DNA of 64,000 nt, from assembly GCF_051401765.1 (NCBI RefSeq), contig NC_135064.1, positions 27,626,001 through 27,690,000 on the forward strand. The letters run 5' to 3'. A program made the position numbers and the translations under genes. Below the pieces are notes generated by a model. That model did not search any database. It worked only from the letters and a program-made list of their open reading frames with translations, and had not been told where the DNA came from. This document shows, piece by piece, positions 11,253 to 23,700 of this stretch (the first letter of the stretch is position 1; each line of letters starts with the position of its first letter). The DNA comes from Calliopsis andreniformis. Lineage: Eukaryota > Arthropoda > Insecta > Hymenoptera > Andrenidae.

Positions 11253-11563
11253 ACGTAAAACGCTAGGCCTTATAAAAGAGGACTACCCTGTTCCTTTATG
11301 AAAAGGCTGTCGTGACACCCCTTTAACTACTATTATAATATTTTCTAAGGAAACTTCGCTTGTAAGAGCAACTATGCCATCGATTCTCTTGAATAATATT
11401 TTCTTACATAAAACATACTTAAATACGTTCCTTCTATGTATTTTCCTTCATTGATTACACGAAAATATTGGGATAGCCATATTCAGAGGTAAATATCGCA
11501 TTAATTAGTAAGTTGACCTTCTATGACCCTCGACGACCTCAGCGAATAGAACTTCAGAGAGAA
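11253..11563. other. AT-rich non-coding stretch
   Basis: No gene is recognised. Short phrases near 11357 and 11470 resemble phrases near 11767 and 11662, on the far side of the hairpin. This hints at an old local rearrangement, but the similarity is weak. Confidence 0.4.
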
Positions 11564-11667
11564 ATATCTGTGGCTGTAAGGCGAATCAACATTGATCACG
11601 TAATTTTATTTTCTAGATATTGATGTTTTAAGTTCTATGACTTATGTTGCCTCACAGCCACGGATAT
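11564..11667. repeat. long-armed hairpin (miRNA-precursor-like or MITE-like)
   Basis: The left arm (11564-11582) and right arm (11649-11667) pair over 19 positions, with 17 Watson-Crick pairs, one G-T wobble and one mismatch. After a five-base bulge, five more pairs form (11588-11592 with 11644-11648) around a 51-base loop. A few more pairs may form outside past a bulge. The geometry fits a small-RNA precursor or an inverted-repeat element. No known insect microRNA sequence is recognised in either arm. Confidence 0.5.
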
Positions 11668-12537
11668 AGCAGATTCTTTAGGTAATATCGGCTTCAAATC
11701 CACTTCCGACACATTTGTTGATAGCAACGATATATTCTCCGTTTATAATTTCATAACAAAATGTCGCTTGTACAGCTACAGTTCCATCAAGTTAATTTTC
11801 CGAGAGAAAGGTACAACATTAGAACGAGTCCTTTTGTAGCCACCAGCCATTTTTATCCAGGAAATTAGAGTCATCGCGAGGTTGTTTGCTCGACGAGGCA
11901 ACGGCGTCATATTTCACGCACGAGCGAAACTCGAGAATCGTAATTGAACGCGAAGAGGCGAGTCAGGCCGACAAAGGGGACTCGTCGGACACAAGCGACG
12001 TCAAGGAGAGCATGGGGCATCAGGGAAAAAGTTATTCTTATTATTGAGGTGGGTCACACGTGTATATTATTGCCAAGAAGTTGGCCCTACCAGTGGCGCA
12101 GCAAAGAGCCAGCCGGGAACGTGGAACTTTTCCGATACTTCCCTAACGACGAGCCTCGCGACCCTCTCATAAGACAACCGAATGCAACGTCGACGATCTT
12201 CGTTTTTCTCATTTCTGTCGATTGCCCGCGACAACGGTCCGACGAGATTGTTCTTCACGGTCCTGTGCATTTATCGTAAGCTTAAGCTTGGCGGCTTCGT
12301 CGACAGGAAATGAAATATTGTGTGTTTTCAGCGTCGTGGTCGCCAGAAATTGTTCTTCTATTATCCGGCTAGCGAATCCGTTATTGTGACCCGCGAGATT
12401 AAAGGGCAGTGATACACCCTTTTTTCTATTATCAGTTCGATGGATACAGAACTATACACATAGTTACTTCGTTAGTTGGAAGATTTAACTACAGTAATGA
12501 GCCCTCCCCAAGTGTAACGTGTACTTTCTGTGGAGTG
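11668..12537. other. non-coding stretch, nothing recognised
   Basis: Contains overlapping short frames on both strands (11944-12279 plus, 12067-12270 minus). Neither has domain features or paired splice sites. Confidence 0.45.
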
Positions 12538-12710
12538 AAATATCCAAATTTACCAATTTATAAATTTTCAAATTTCCAAAATTTCAAAATTTCAAATATT
12601 CAAATTTTCATTTTTTTAAATTTTTAAATTTTCAAATTTTCAAACTTTCAAATTTTTAAATTTTCAAATGTTCAAATTTAAAAATTTTCAAATCTTCAAA
12701 TCAAAATCAA
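12538..12710 (-). repeat. AT-rich array of 8-9 bp units (TTTTCAAA type)
   Basis: About twenty degenerate copies of a unit like tttcaaat run head to tail, with unit lengths drifting between 7 and 10 bases. It is the reverse complement of the array at 54222-54399. This is a minisatellite-like tract with no coding content. Confidence 0.85.
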
Positions 12711-15700
12711 GTTAAGCAGAAGGTCATTAATTAGTTAAAATATCATAACGACTAACTCAATGAAGCTCTAATTTACTCAATGAAGATTCTTCTATTTCTC
12801 TACTTCTACCATGATCTGATTATTGCATAAATCATATCATCTGAAACGATTAAAACCTAATTCCTACCCTGACTATGAGTGGCCATAAGGCAAAGAGTTA
12901 AAATGCAAACGTGTGGACTTTCTGAAAAGACGAAAAAGCGGAATATTAAGCGGACGTGGGATTCCATCGCGTCTCCGCGACGCTCTCAGCTCCGTAAACA
13001 TAAATCAGTCTGCCGGAGTCGTACGTAGCCTCTTAAAAAGGGGTTAAAAAGCCCCGATGGTAGGTACTCAAGCACGGCCACGCAGACATCGTCCCACAGT
13101 CAGGTGTGTACACGTTGAAACCGCGAAAAGTCCTCCTGTAATGTCCCGCGCGAGGGAGTGTGCCGGCACTCCGACTTTCAGTCCACGAATTCAGTCTTAG
13201 AGGAAGCCGTACTGTAAAAAGCTTTAAGAGTTTCTCGGTGTTCGCGCGAATTGAGTGGGATTTGCATGGCACGCCGTGGCGGGAATTCCGCCGTGAGAAA
13301 TGTGGACCGAGTTCTTAAACGGCACCTAATGAAGCCGACAACCTCTGCGGAGACATTGTTCAACCTTTCCGCGAACGGCTCGTTCGCGGCGAGTGAGGGA
13401 CCTAAGAAGGGCATCTGAATGCATGAAACATAGACGCCTCGCTCTACTGTATAGCCAGATACGGCCCGGGAGAGCGAGACGGGGGTTTGCATATTCATCG
13501 ACGTTGCGGGGATCCCTCGCGTCCTCGTCAACCGAACGCCACAGTTTGGATCTTAAACGCCAGACACTGCTCCGCCCCCGTCTCGCCTCGATATCGCCAC
13601 GCAGGATAATTATGTCTGTCTGTAATCTCGCCTCGACGTTCTCGAAGCACCTGATACCCATCCTTCGCCCCTGGTAAATTGTCCCCGTCACCTTCGATGA
13701 CGATCCTTCCCGTGAAAATTTGAATACCCGCTAATTAGGGGGCGAGCGTCAACCTCGCCTCTGCCTCTTCGCCGCCTCGTTCTGTGTTACGTATACCATT
13801 AAATTTTGCTTTGTACGCGATACGTGGATGCCGCGATCACGTTATGCATATGCCGCGGCACGCGGCGCGAGCGGAATACGCTCGCGGAGAATACGTGACA
13901 CCGCGGGCTAATGGCGGCGGCCGTTGTGAACGGCGATCGCTACGCGCCCATCGAACCAATAACGCGTAATGGCTTTCGATTGTGCGTTCGCGAGGGCATT
14001 CCGCGGGATCGAACGACGAAACTTCGTTGGATGGTGGATCAGATTCCTCCGAAGGAATCTTGGAGAAGTGTTCCACGCTACTTTTGATGAAATTTCGATA
14101 GCCTAAGTGTTCTTGGTTGTTCAGTATGATGGTTAAGTAGAAATACCCATTATGTGGCCAGACATAAGTAGTTCTTGCTGTGAATACGTATGGGATTGTG
14201 TTTTACAGCGATGGGAAGCGTGTTAGCACTAAATCGACATCTCTTATAGTGAAAGTGATATACTACTGAGTTTTGTTGTATAGGATGATTCAGAAGCAAG
14301 GGTCCAAGAGAAAAGTGTGTCTCAGAAGAGAAGTAAATAAACTCAGAAGTAAGCTGCTATTCGACCCCTATTTCTTTTAAGACTCAGTCTTAAATAAGAT
14401 ACCAAAGAAATTCATGCGGTTACAATGTTTATTTTATAAATATTCTTCTATTTCAGGAGGCTATGTATCTACCTTATGTTAATCAGGAGTAATGAATAAA
14501 ATGATTTCCTATCAATAATACATATTCATCCAGGTTCATACGAAGGATTCCGTGATGTGGTCCTTTACGCTGAATCTCGTCTCGAATTCAGCGACGCGAT
14601 CAGGTGGCAGCGCGAGATGAAGAAAATTACGCGGGGAGGCGCGGGACAGGCGGTATTTTGCGGCGCAGAATGTCAATTAAACGGCGTGGCCGATTAACCA
14701 TAACCGAAACCTCGACAAAGGCCAGAGCGTGTGCACCGTTTCGCACTCCGGCAGGTTCATCACACGATAATTTATATGGTAATTCCAGGGATGTAATAAG
14801 TCCCCCTTGGCAAACTCTGGCTACCACTACACGCGATCCAGCCGCGTACAGCCGCGTCCTAGGCTGACCTCGACGTTCCATCGGGAGAGAGGACGGTCTG
14901 CCGTGTACACATCATTACTAAAAGCGGTCATCGATTCATCGGGGCTTCGACCAGCAGCCACTCGCGCCTCCAAACGATCCGTTCTGGTTCTGCTCTCTTG
15001 TAGTGGACCCTCTATAGGGAAGCTACCTAGGCTAGATATGTGCGCAGGCGTCCATTGTCAAATTTTCCCAGCCAGCCTCGATTCTACGCGTTGGATTTAA
15101 TTAACACCGTCTCGTTAACTTTCGTCGTGGGCCCTCCGTGCTCCGATCGCTGGACAAAGGTGAATTTAAACGTCGAGCCGTGTCCTTTGGCTCTCTGATT
15201 AGTTCTGGCCATTCTCGTTAGAGTGTCGCACGTACTTAAACAGAGGGATCCTTTGGAACTCGATTAGTTTCGAGTATCCTGGCACGGTAAGGAGTACCAC
15301 GTGGACAAAGGCACGTTTGATCCCTTTAACGTTCTCTACTTGTCAAGTTCTTTTTTACAATTTATTCGGTTAAATATCATTGAAAAGTCTGCTAATAATT
15401 ATTTAAAAAATAGTCTTAGCCATAATCTAATTCGCGAAAGTAATTTATAATTAGTAAACCTGTTCTTAGAATGCGGTAAAGAAAAAACTCCCCCTTTTTC
15501 ATGAATATCCTTTAAAGAATACGCTTCTTTAATGATAGTGTTTCAGCATCCCATAATAAGATTTTCTTTCGTGAAGTTTAAAGTTCCAAGCTATCTTGAA
15601 TAACTTAATAGCATGCAGGGACTCTTGAACAAAACGATCCTCCACGGCCACGACACGAAGTAGATATATTCTAAAAGTGACTGCAAGCGAGGGCGCTGTT

Positions 15701-18700
15701 GATTCACGCGTACGAGAGGGGGAGGATATTAAAAGCAGCGATAATCGATGAGGATGGATGAGGCTATAGCGTTACGGTGAAACGATTTATTCATAAAACT
15801 TATTTGCGAAATCGAAAAACTGCGGCGCATCGACGATGGGAAAATTACATTCAGAGTCTAGAATATTTGGGCATTTTTAAACTGTTTACATCCAATACAT
15901 AAATAAGTTACTTACGCTTTTATGTACCAATGCCAATTCAAAATACAAGGAACTGAATAGCAGTAGTTAAAGTTATATTCCGTTCGAATAATGGCGAGTA
16001 AACAGAACCAGCGTGATCATTTCAATCATTACTGCGGCGACCTCACCAATTAAACTACGGAAATGAACGACGGAGGACGCTCAAAGCCGCTTGACTGCGT
16101 CTCGAACGGCGGCGTCGCGTCTAGAGACTCTATCGGTGGAAAGGTACGCGAATCGATCGAACGGTAACAAAACGAAAGTAGAGAAGGGGAAGAAAATTAC
16201 CGTTTAATTGATTACAAAGAAGAATTTCCACATTCGCCCGTCTACGGAGGTCAAAGCACCCAGCCGATTGAAGGCAAACGGGACCATCGCTAGACCTTCC
16301 AGAATCTAGACTCGTTTGAGATCAGAGGAGCATGGACTCGACTCCAGTGATTGCGAGGTCGATTGTCAGCGTCTACTCGTAACTCTGTGAGAACAGTTCT
16401 CCGTTCTGCTCGTGAGATTTCTAATTGTTCCCGATGATTATTTGCTCGATTTTGTTCGACTGTGGAGACTGGGTTCGTTAGGGCTAACGTTCCTTTCCAG
16501 GAAAAAAGAGTTTCCTTTTAGACTTTTTTGCTTAAGCGAATGACATTTCCAGTGTCTGACGTATAATGGTCCTAATGCGATCGGGGGGATCTATTCATGA
16601 AATATGATGAGCCGAAAGTCGTGTTCTTGAAGAACTCAGATGATCCATGAGGTATGTTCATCATTTTTTATGAATACTAAACCTTTTCAACTTATAATAC
16701 CTATGGAGTTAAACAAACAGAAAAATACTCTTCTGTTTTTGGCAAAGGTCCTACGATTAAAACATCATCAATATTATTATAGCCTTGCTATTGACCTTGC
16801 AATTGCGAAATAGTGAAAAGAAGCGTCAGTATATTGTCTGTCTAATAATGGAACTATCACTGGATTTCGTTTACTGACTTTCTCAAGCAACGCTGTTAAC
16901 CCAATCGATCGGGGCAGCCTAGGGGAGACATTGTGCGAAAAGCGAAGCCAAGACGGAGAGCTTTTAATTTCATGACACGAACGGTGACGCCATCGAGTCG
17001 TTTCTTTCCCCCTTTTATAGCATCCAGCTTCATGAACATTTTCACCGATGTTTTTTTCCAATAAAGAAAAGCGATATTTCGCTGTGCTCTCACGGGGCAC
17101 CCCAATTTGGTCGGTAATCCAGAGGAACACGATAAATTTCCCGGGACTTCGTAAACACGATAAACGTCCGTGACGTTTCTTCTTCATCGAGTCGGGCTTA
17201 AAGTCCGATTTCGCTTTCGATCGAGTTACCTTAAACGCGATGAAAACTGTTTAGGAGCATTCTTGAAACGTGAAAGGCTCTCGTAGCATTTTGTATCGGA
17301 TTCATTGCTTCATCGTAATACCAAACGATCGAGGACGCAGTATTCAAGGTATCGGAAAAGTATTTTCCCCGTTTCCCTTTTCTGGCCTTTATGCGCTGAC
17401 ATACTTCGCTTTATTCTTTTATTCGGATAGATTGCTTCACGTTTATTTAAGTCGCAGCAATCAATCACCATTACCTATCCTCTTGAGTACGACTAAACTT
17501 TAGTTATATACTTCAGTATTTGAAGTTGCAGTTCCTGAGATTTTTTTATAAACCCTCGAGCATTAATGTAATATTTCTGTAGCAACAGTTTACGTGGGTC
17601 AAGAGCTTTGATTAAGTAAATTCTTTACTTAATAATTTGAAATTTAAACGGTAAATAATAGCTGTGGATTCTGACGTTGACTGTAGCAACGAAACAGGCC
17701 TTATTATCACGGGAAAATGAATTCTCGGGACAGAGGCAAAAGCATTCAGTCAACAGTGTTCGAAGTGAAAGGTCGAGGAGCCGCGGGGCGCAAGCAGATT
17801 TCAACCGAGTCACTCTAAAATTTACATAATGAAAAATCTTTCCTTCGTTTATGAAAGAAGAAGCGTTTAATTAAAAGGTTTCATGCTACGACAGAAAAAT
17901 ATTTCTTTTACGTTTGTTGACGCAGTACGGGGTCCGTCTCGAATTTTCGTTGGATAGGAAACGACCGAGGAAAAATAGCGATGGCGAAGAAGCCCTGGAG
18001 CGTTACAAGCGGCGACTGCTAAATGGAAAAGTGCCATCAAACGAGGTGAACCTTGAAATGGGTAATGAAGTTGACAGTCGCTTTGACATTTTAGTCGATC
18101 AAAAATAGTTGTACTTCTCCAGTAAATCTTTCCGTGTGTACCATTCACCGATTTCAATGCACGGCAGATAAAAGGATTTAATGAATCGATCACAAAAGCC
18201 ATTGACAAGTGGAATAAATGTTCGACTTAATTTGATCGAATATACGAGCTGTCAATGTAACGAGTAATCCCCAAAGTTCGTTTGATTTCTCTAATTATGT
18301 CAAGAGCATTTCGTTGATCGCTCATTCAATTATTAACCCACGTAACTTCAGTACACTATACAAACATTGAACAATACCGTTGACCGTGAATTCGCTTGTA
18401 TAGAATATTGAATCGAAATAGAAGCGACCCGACAACCTTATCAATCGAAGGAATATAGTTATTTAAGGGCACACAAGGCGGGATCGCAGGAGGAAACAGT
18501 CAGAAATCGAGACTTTTGAGGCAGTCGTTCTGGAATCCCCTTGAAAACAATATCTTCGTAACGTAGAGCCAGCCTTGGAAATTGGATTGTCCTTCAAAAG
18601 TCCCGAGGGTGTTCTAAGCTAGAGCGCGCGATGATTCAGTCGATGGGACGCCCGTAAAATGTGCTGGAAACTTCTTCTTCCCTAGCGAATGTACTCGAGA

Positions 18701-20242
18701 TACTAAACGAGATGAAATTTCGAAAGGCAGTGTCGTAATAATTGAGACTGTGCAAGAGCCTCGCACCAACGATTGGTAACTTAAACACACTTTACCTTTC
18801 TTCCTATAATAAGTTTTCAATGCTTCTTAACAGTATCAATAAATATTCTTAATCCTATCCTCTAACCAAAAAAAAAAAATGTATTGTGTAGTAAAGAAGT
18901 GAGAAATGAAACAATTATAATTGAACCAGAATTTACTGGAATACTCCTATGTTCGGAATACGTCAATATTTAAAAGCTAGAAAAATATAAGAGGATACTA
19001 TAACATGTCGGAATTTACGACGCAGGAATAAACAGAAGCTACAGTCAGACGGTCCAAGTTAAAACGAACAGTTTAGAGGCAGACAAACCATCTGCGCGAG
19101 GATGACTCTCCGAGGCGTGAAACTTCCTATGAGTTTGCTGTTTTGAAAACCGTTCAAATTAAGGACAGCTTTATTAATGTATAAGTTATGCACACAGTGG
19201 ACTCAAATATAAGAAAAAGAGTCTTTTTAAAGAAGGGCTTCAGACACCCTTCGTACACTTCAAAACTCACAGTCCCCCAATTCACGCCCGGCTGAATTTA
19301 CACCTAACTGAATGTTGTTATTTACACTTCCAGATGAACTTTCTTAATAAATGATACTTGCCCAGCGACGCGAATAAGAAGGCTTGAATTTCTCCGTCCA
19401 CGGGACATCTTTCAGATCGTATAATTCCAGCGTCGAGACAGCGAGAAAAACCGACCGTTTGAGGTCCCTTTCCTTCCCATTGTAACGTTCGTTAGAGCTA
19501 TCGCGAAAAGTAGGTGTTCGCAACAAAGCCACGGTACTTTCCTTCTTTGCCGCGGAGGGTGAATGTAAAGCGGAATGAACGTTAAGTAAAGTCCCTCGGT
19601 AGCTCAACGTTTTACGCGCAATGCGCGGTATAAAGCCTCTTATGCCGGAAGTAAATTGTAAGTCCCTCATAGCCGACTGGTCAACGCCGTAAGCGCTTTC
19701 GTTCGGCCTCAGCCCCGCGGCAAAAACAGCTTGGGAACGTAAGGAGATTAGAGTCGTTATTGCGTGCAGACCGTGGCGTGGGGGGACAAAAGTGGAAGTC
19801 CCATGCGAAAGTCGCGACCCACCCCCGCGGAGCCGACGTTCAGCTGTGGCCGTAGTTCCGCGCTTCGCGAGCTCGGTAAAGTGACGGAAAGCCGGCTACA
19901 AAAGAATCAGTGCCGCGACGTATTAAAGTACAACTTATATAATGGCCGCAGTGACGCCGAGTTTCCCTGGGAAAACCGTGCAATCCACGGCAGATAAGGG
20001 GATGGAGCGATTCTCGAGCTCCGGAGTCTCGTTTTCATTTCCCCCGAGGCGAAACGCGCTTCTCGCGAACACTACTCAACGGGATGCTCCGTTATTATTT
20101 TCACGGTAATTGATGGCGTTCAAGTCCGTTTAATGCGGTGAAATCGCTCACATTACAGCGTACAAAGGGTGATATTGTTTTCGACGTGGTTAGTCTAAGT
20201 CTTGATACAAGGATTTTCAGAAATTTTAGTGGAACTGCACTC
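12711..20242. other. long non-coding stretch, nothing recognised
   Basis: Mixed GC-rich (about 13100-14000, 14580-15100) and AT-rich segments. There are several stop-poor frames in the GC-rich parts, but none has recognisable motifs or paired splice sites. The best-composed is a 108-codon ATG frame on the minus strand at 19344-19670, which has no cysteine but also no known domain. A run of A lies near 18869-18880. Confidence 0.45.
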
Positions 20243-20313
20243 GAGTACAAATCAATGGAGAGTACAAAGAATACAAATGTACTTAAGTACACCCGTACCC
20301 AAGTACTGAAGTA
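20243..20313 (+). repeat. cryptic repeat rich in AGTAC/GTAC
   Basis: Six or more AGTAC or GTAC words occur within about 70 bases, interleaved with acaaa and aagta phrases. This is a degenerate short-period repeat, not a clean microsatellite. Confidence 0.5.
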
Positions 20314-20435
20314 TACATATCCAAAGTTATTATTGATAGTATGGTCTAAGTAGAAAAATACAATTTGTTTCGTAAGTATTAAATAAATCACTCGAACTAA
20401 TTAAATATAGTGAAAGTAATTTCATAAATACTTAC

Positions 20436-20673
20436 AGTGACGCGTCAGACTAGTGGTCAGAATCTGCTTGTTAGAGTCCGCGTGTTCGGCAGAGCTGAAA
20501 CCAAAAAAGGAAAGCTTGAAACACATTATCGAGTAGTTCCCCTGAATCAGAAGCAAACAGTTTCGACTAGGACTGTATCAAGTTTGAGTTACATCTACCC
20601 CAGTTTCGAGCACCTAACTACATCACCCCAAGTTACTGCGACCACGTATAAGTCTGAGGCACATAACTCTTAA
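20436..20673 (+). CDS. candidate 3' terminal exon, unrecognised
   Basis: An acceptor-like sequence (tttcataaatacttacag) ends at 20435. It is followed by an open frame of 78 codons to a TAA, with no Cys or Trp and a plausible mix of residues (NLLVRVRVFGRAETKKGK near the start, Ser/Thr-rich later). There is no ATG at its start, so it would need an upstream exon, and none was identified. The neighbouring DNA is repetitive, and a chance frame is the more likely explanation. Confidence 0.14.
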
Positions 20674-20682
20674 GCAGTTGTA

Positions 20683-20705
20683 GTCCAAGCCACTGACGCT
20701 TGGAC
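20683..20705. repeat. perfect 8 bp inverted repeat, 7-base loop
   Basis: gtccaagc (20683-20690) and gcttggac (20698-20705) are perfect complements. A third phrase tagtccaaggcac follows at about 20710, repeating tagtccaagccac of the left arm. The patch is therefore a small degenerate direct and inverted repeat cluster. Confidence 0.5.
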
Positions 20706-23700
20706 ATTATAGTCCAAGGCACATATACGTCACGTCTGAGCCAGGTTTCACTTAGATAAGAAGATTCACGGACAAAAGCAACGACTGGACGTTCATGGCG
20801 CGTTAGATTTACACCGCGCGGAAAGTCGCCCTTAAATTTCTGCCGTGGTATGATAAATATACGTTGACCGGGTATCGTGCGCCGGATATCCAGCCAGCGT
20901 ATCTGGCTACGGTTAGCTAACGCGACCAGTGCGCTTCGAGCGCGCTTAATGAAGAATTAAAGTCGGCTCTGCGTCCCTATTACGACGACTACGATACACG
21001 GGCAAGTGGGCTAGACCGTGTGGATTCCGAGGCTCCGCGAACGGTGCATGTTTGATGCCGGAAGTGCTTCGAGGCTCGGGGCCTACCATCCTCTGGCTGC
21101 GGTTTCCGCAACCTCCGTAGGGTCATTAGCCGACCATTCATTATGCAAGTGCGAGGCAGTATTGCGTCAATATGAGGCAGGGAGGGGGCGGCAGATTGTT
21201 GGCCCAATCGATAACAATGCGCCGTGTTTACCGGCCGGATAATCAACAAACGCAGCTTCTGCTACCTTGCCTCCGAAGACCAAGCAAGTGGGAATTACGG
21301 TTTGCCCCGTGCCGAACGATATTGCGTCCCGGAAGTGTTGCCCACCTCCTCGCCCCCTCGCGCGACGCTCTCTGTGCGTTCGTCAACCCCATTCGTTCTG
21401 TCTGTATTCGCTAGGATGACGGCGTGGATAACGAAAGCTTGACGGAGTGTCTGTTCCAGAACTGATACACGGTTTTTCGATTTTACATGCTTCACTTAGG
21501 TCAACCTCCAGAGGCGTCTAATAATTCGGGGTTACTAGGAATAGGAAGTTCGGTCTACAGACACTCTGAACAAATTTTGCAAATACTTTAGTTACTGCTT
21601 GCATAAAATGCAGATACACTCACCTGAATATTTAAAAAAAAAATCCTTATTAATAGACTTGCAGTAGCCTTCAGCCTTCACATCTCACTTCTACAGTACA
21701 GTATAGTCTCTAACTAGTTACCCTACTCATGTTCAAGACACACAACCTTCACTAAAGTATTCCACAAGCACCAAGCTCCGGTTGGGGTTGTATTCGCAGG
21801 GTCACCGGTCAAGGCACCAGAATTCGATATTCGAGAGTTGGTTGGTGGACGAGACACAGCCACCCCGGAAGTATGAAACACCGAGATGAAAGGGGGCCCG
21901 GGCGATATTCCGAAACAGGAGGAAGCTTGAAAAGAGGGTCTGAGGGAGGGTAAGAGTGTGGCCGGGGCAGACCCGTCGGCCCCTTTGATCTAAGTTTCTG
22001 GAAATGCAGGCCGAAGGGACAACGTGCGTAGCTACCGCCCAGGAAGTTGCCAGTAATTTGCTTAGTTGAATTAGATTGTGAATTTTGCACCGCAGTGTTT
22101 GAGCCATCGTTCGTCTGCGACTTCGCCAGCCCCTGCTCTGCCCTCCCCCATCTCAGCCACCTGCCCCCCGGTTGCCTCGTCGTCGACCTTATAATTACTG
22201 TTCCATCTTCAGAGAGAAGTTTGCCAATTCGTTGCCCCGGCTGAAATCCGCGCGCTTTGATCCGGCAGGACGCGGGGGCCAAGATACGCGCCGCGGCGCC
22301 AAGCGGAATCGGGCGCGATTATGTTGAGGCGCGCGCGGCGTGATTTCCGTCGCTTTGATCTGGCTGTCTGCTAAACGGAAAAGATGATCTCGAGTGGAGA
22401 CGCCGCGCTGTCGGGAATAAAATTAATCTGACATCAATGGGACGGCGCGCCGGTGGCGTGCACGCCGACGAAAGGGCTCAGACAACCTGGGTGCTCGGAT
22501 TATTTCACGGTTGATAGTTGGGAATATCTAGGAACTTCCAACCGAGGATTAGATCTCGCTTCCCTCTGACGCGCTTTTTACTTTAATCGCTTTGCGCTGC
22601 GGGTGTTCACAGGCTGGAACTTGTTTCTTCAGCTTGCAAGTACCTTTGGTGGCTGGTACTTGTATTATATAAATGCTGGGGAAATGAAGGGGGATGAAAG
22701 GGTTTGATACTACATACCGTTCTGAATAATATTAGCCCTTCAGGGATGATGTATTTGTAGCTACAGAAGAGCTGTACAAAGTGAAACGCAAATGAATTAG
22801 AACCACTTTCATCTAATAATTAAAGAATTTTTACTAAACAATAACGCGACACTAAAAGTGTTATATTATATACCATGATCTCTCCTCATTTTCCTGTTCT
22901 CTCGAAGTGATTTACGAATTCCTTAACTGTAATATAATTATAATAAAGACCGATCTTACGAAATTAATCTAAATATGTAAATATCCATTACGTTCAACAT
23001 ACATAGTCATAAACGTGTTGTTACTGCGCATACCTATGATAGTAGAGTCACGCGACATTTATCGCAGACGACTGAGCTCCGTGCCCAGAATCGCGCTAAA
23101 ATCGCGCCTTTAACGCGTTCGTCAACGCGGAGGGATCGCGTCGTTGGAAAAAAAGAGGGAAAGAGAAAGGCTCGTCCCAGCCGTCGACCCAAATTCCATC
23201 ATCGTCGAATTCCTGAACGGCTAGGGGTTCGTGATTCGCGTGCGGATCGCGATACGGGCAGACGCGTAGCTGTAGGTACATAGGGGCAGGGAGGGGGGTA
23301 AATATGTAGAGGCGGTATCATGCAAGAGGTGCACGCACGGCAGTCGAATATAATCCCGTGGAAACGGTGTTCCGTATGCACGAACACCCGTTAGGGTGAG
23401 CGTGTGTGGAGCAGCGGCTGCCTACCGCCGCTGTGAATCCTATACGGCAGGCTTCAGGCACGAATGGGGGATCAATGTTTTATCGATATTGCAGCAGACG
23501 CGGCACTGATACGTCTCGAGTCGTCAGCCGCATATATAGCGCGTGCTTTCTGCCGTTTGCAAGAGGATTTATGGATTAGCGTTTGTTTATCGTCGCCCTT
23601 GCCTGCGTTTTCTCTGCGCGCCGATTTTTCTGTGAGGACGATTCGCGTGGCCCAGCGCACAGCGGGGCAATAACAATCGACGCGCAGGAAAACACGGTCA

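Noticed and set aside
23283..23298. G-rich tract as a separate quadruplex
   Set aside because: Only three effective G-runs with one continuous run, so it is too weak to call.
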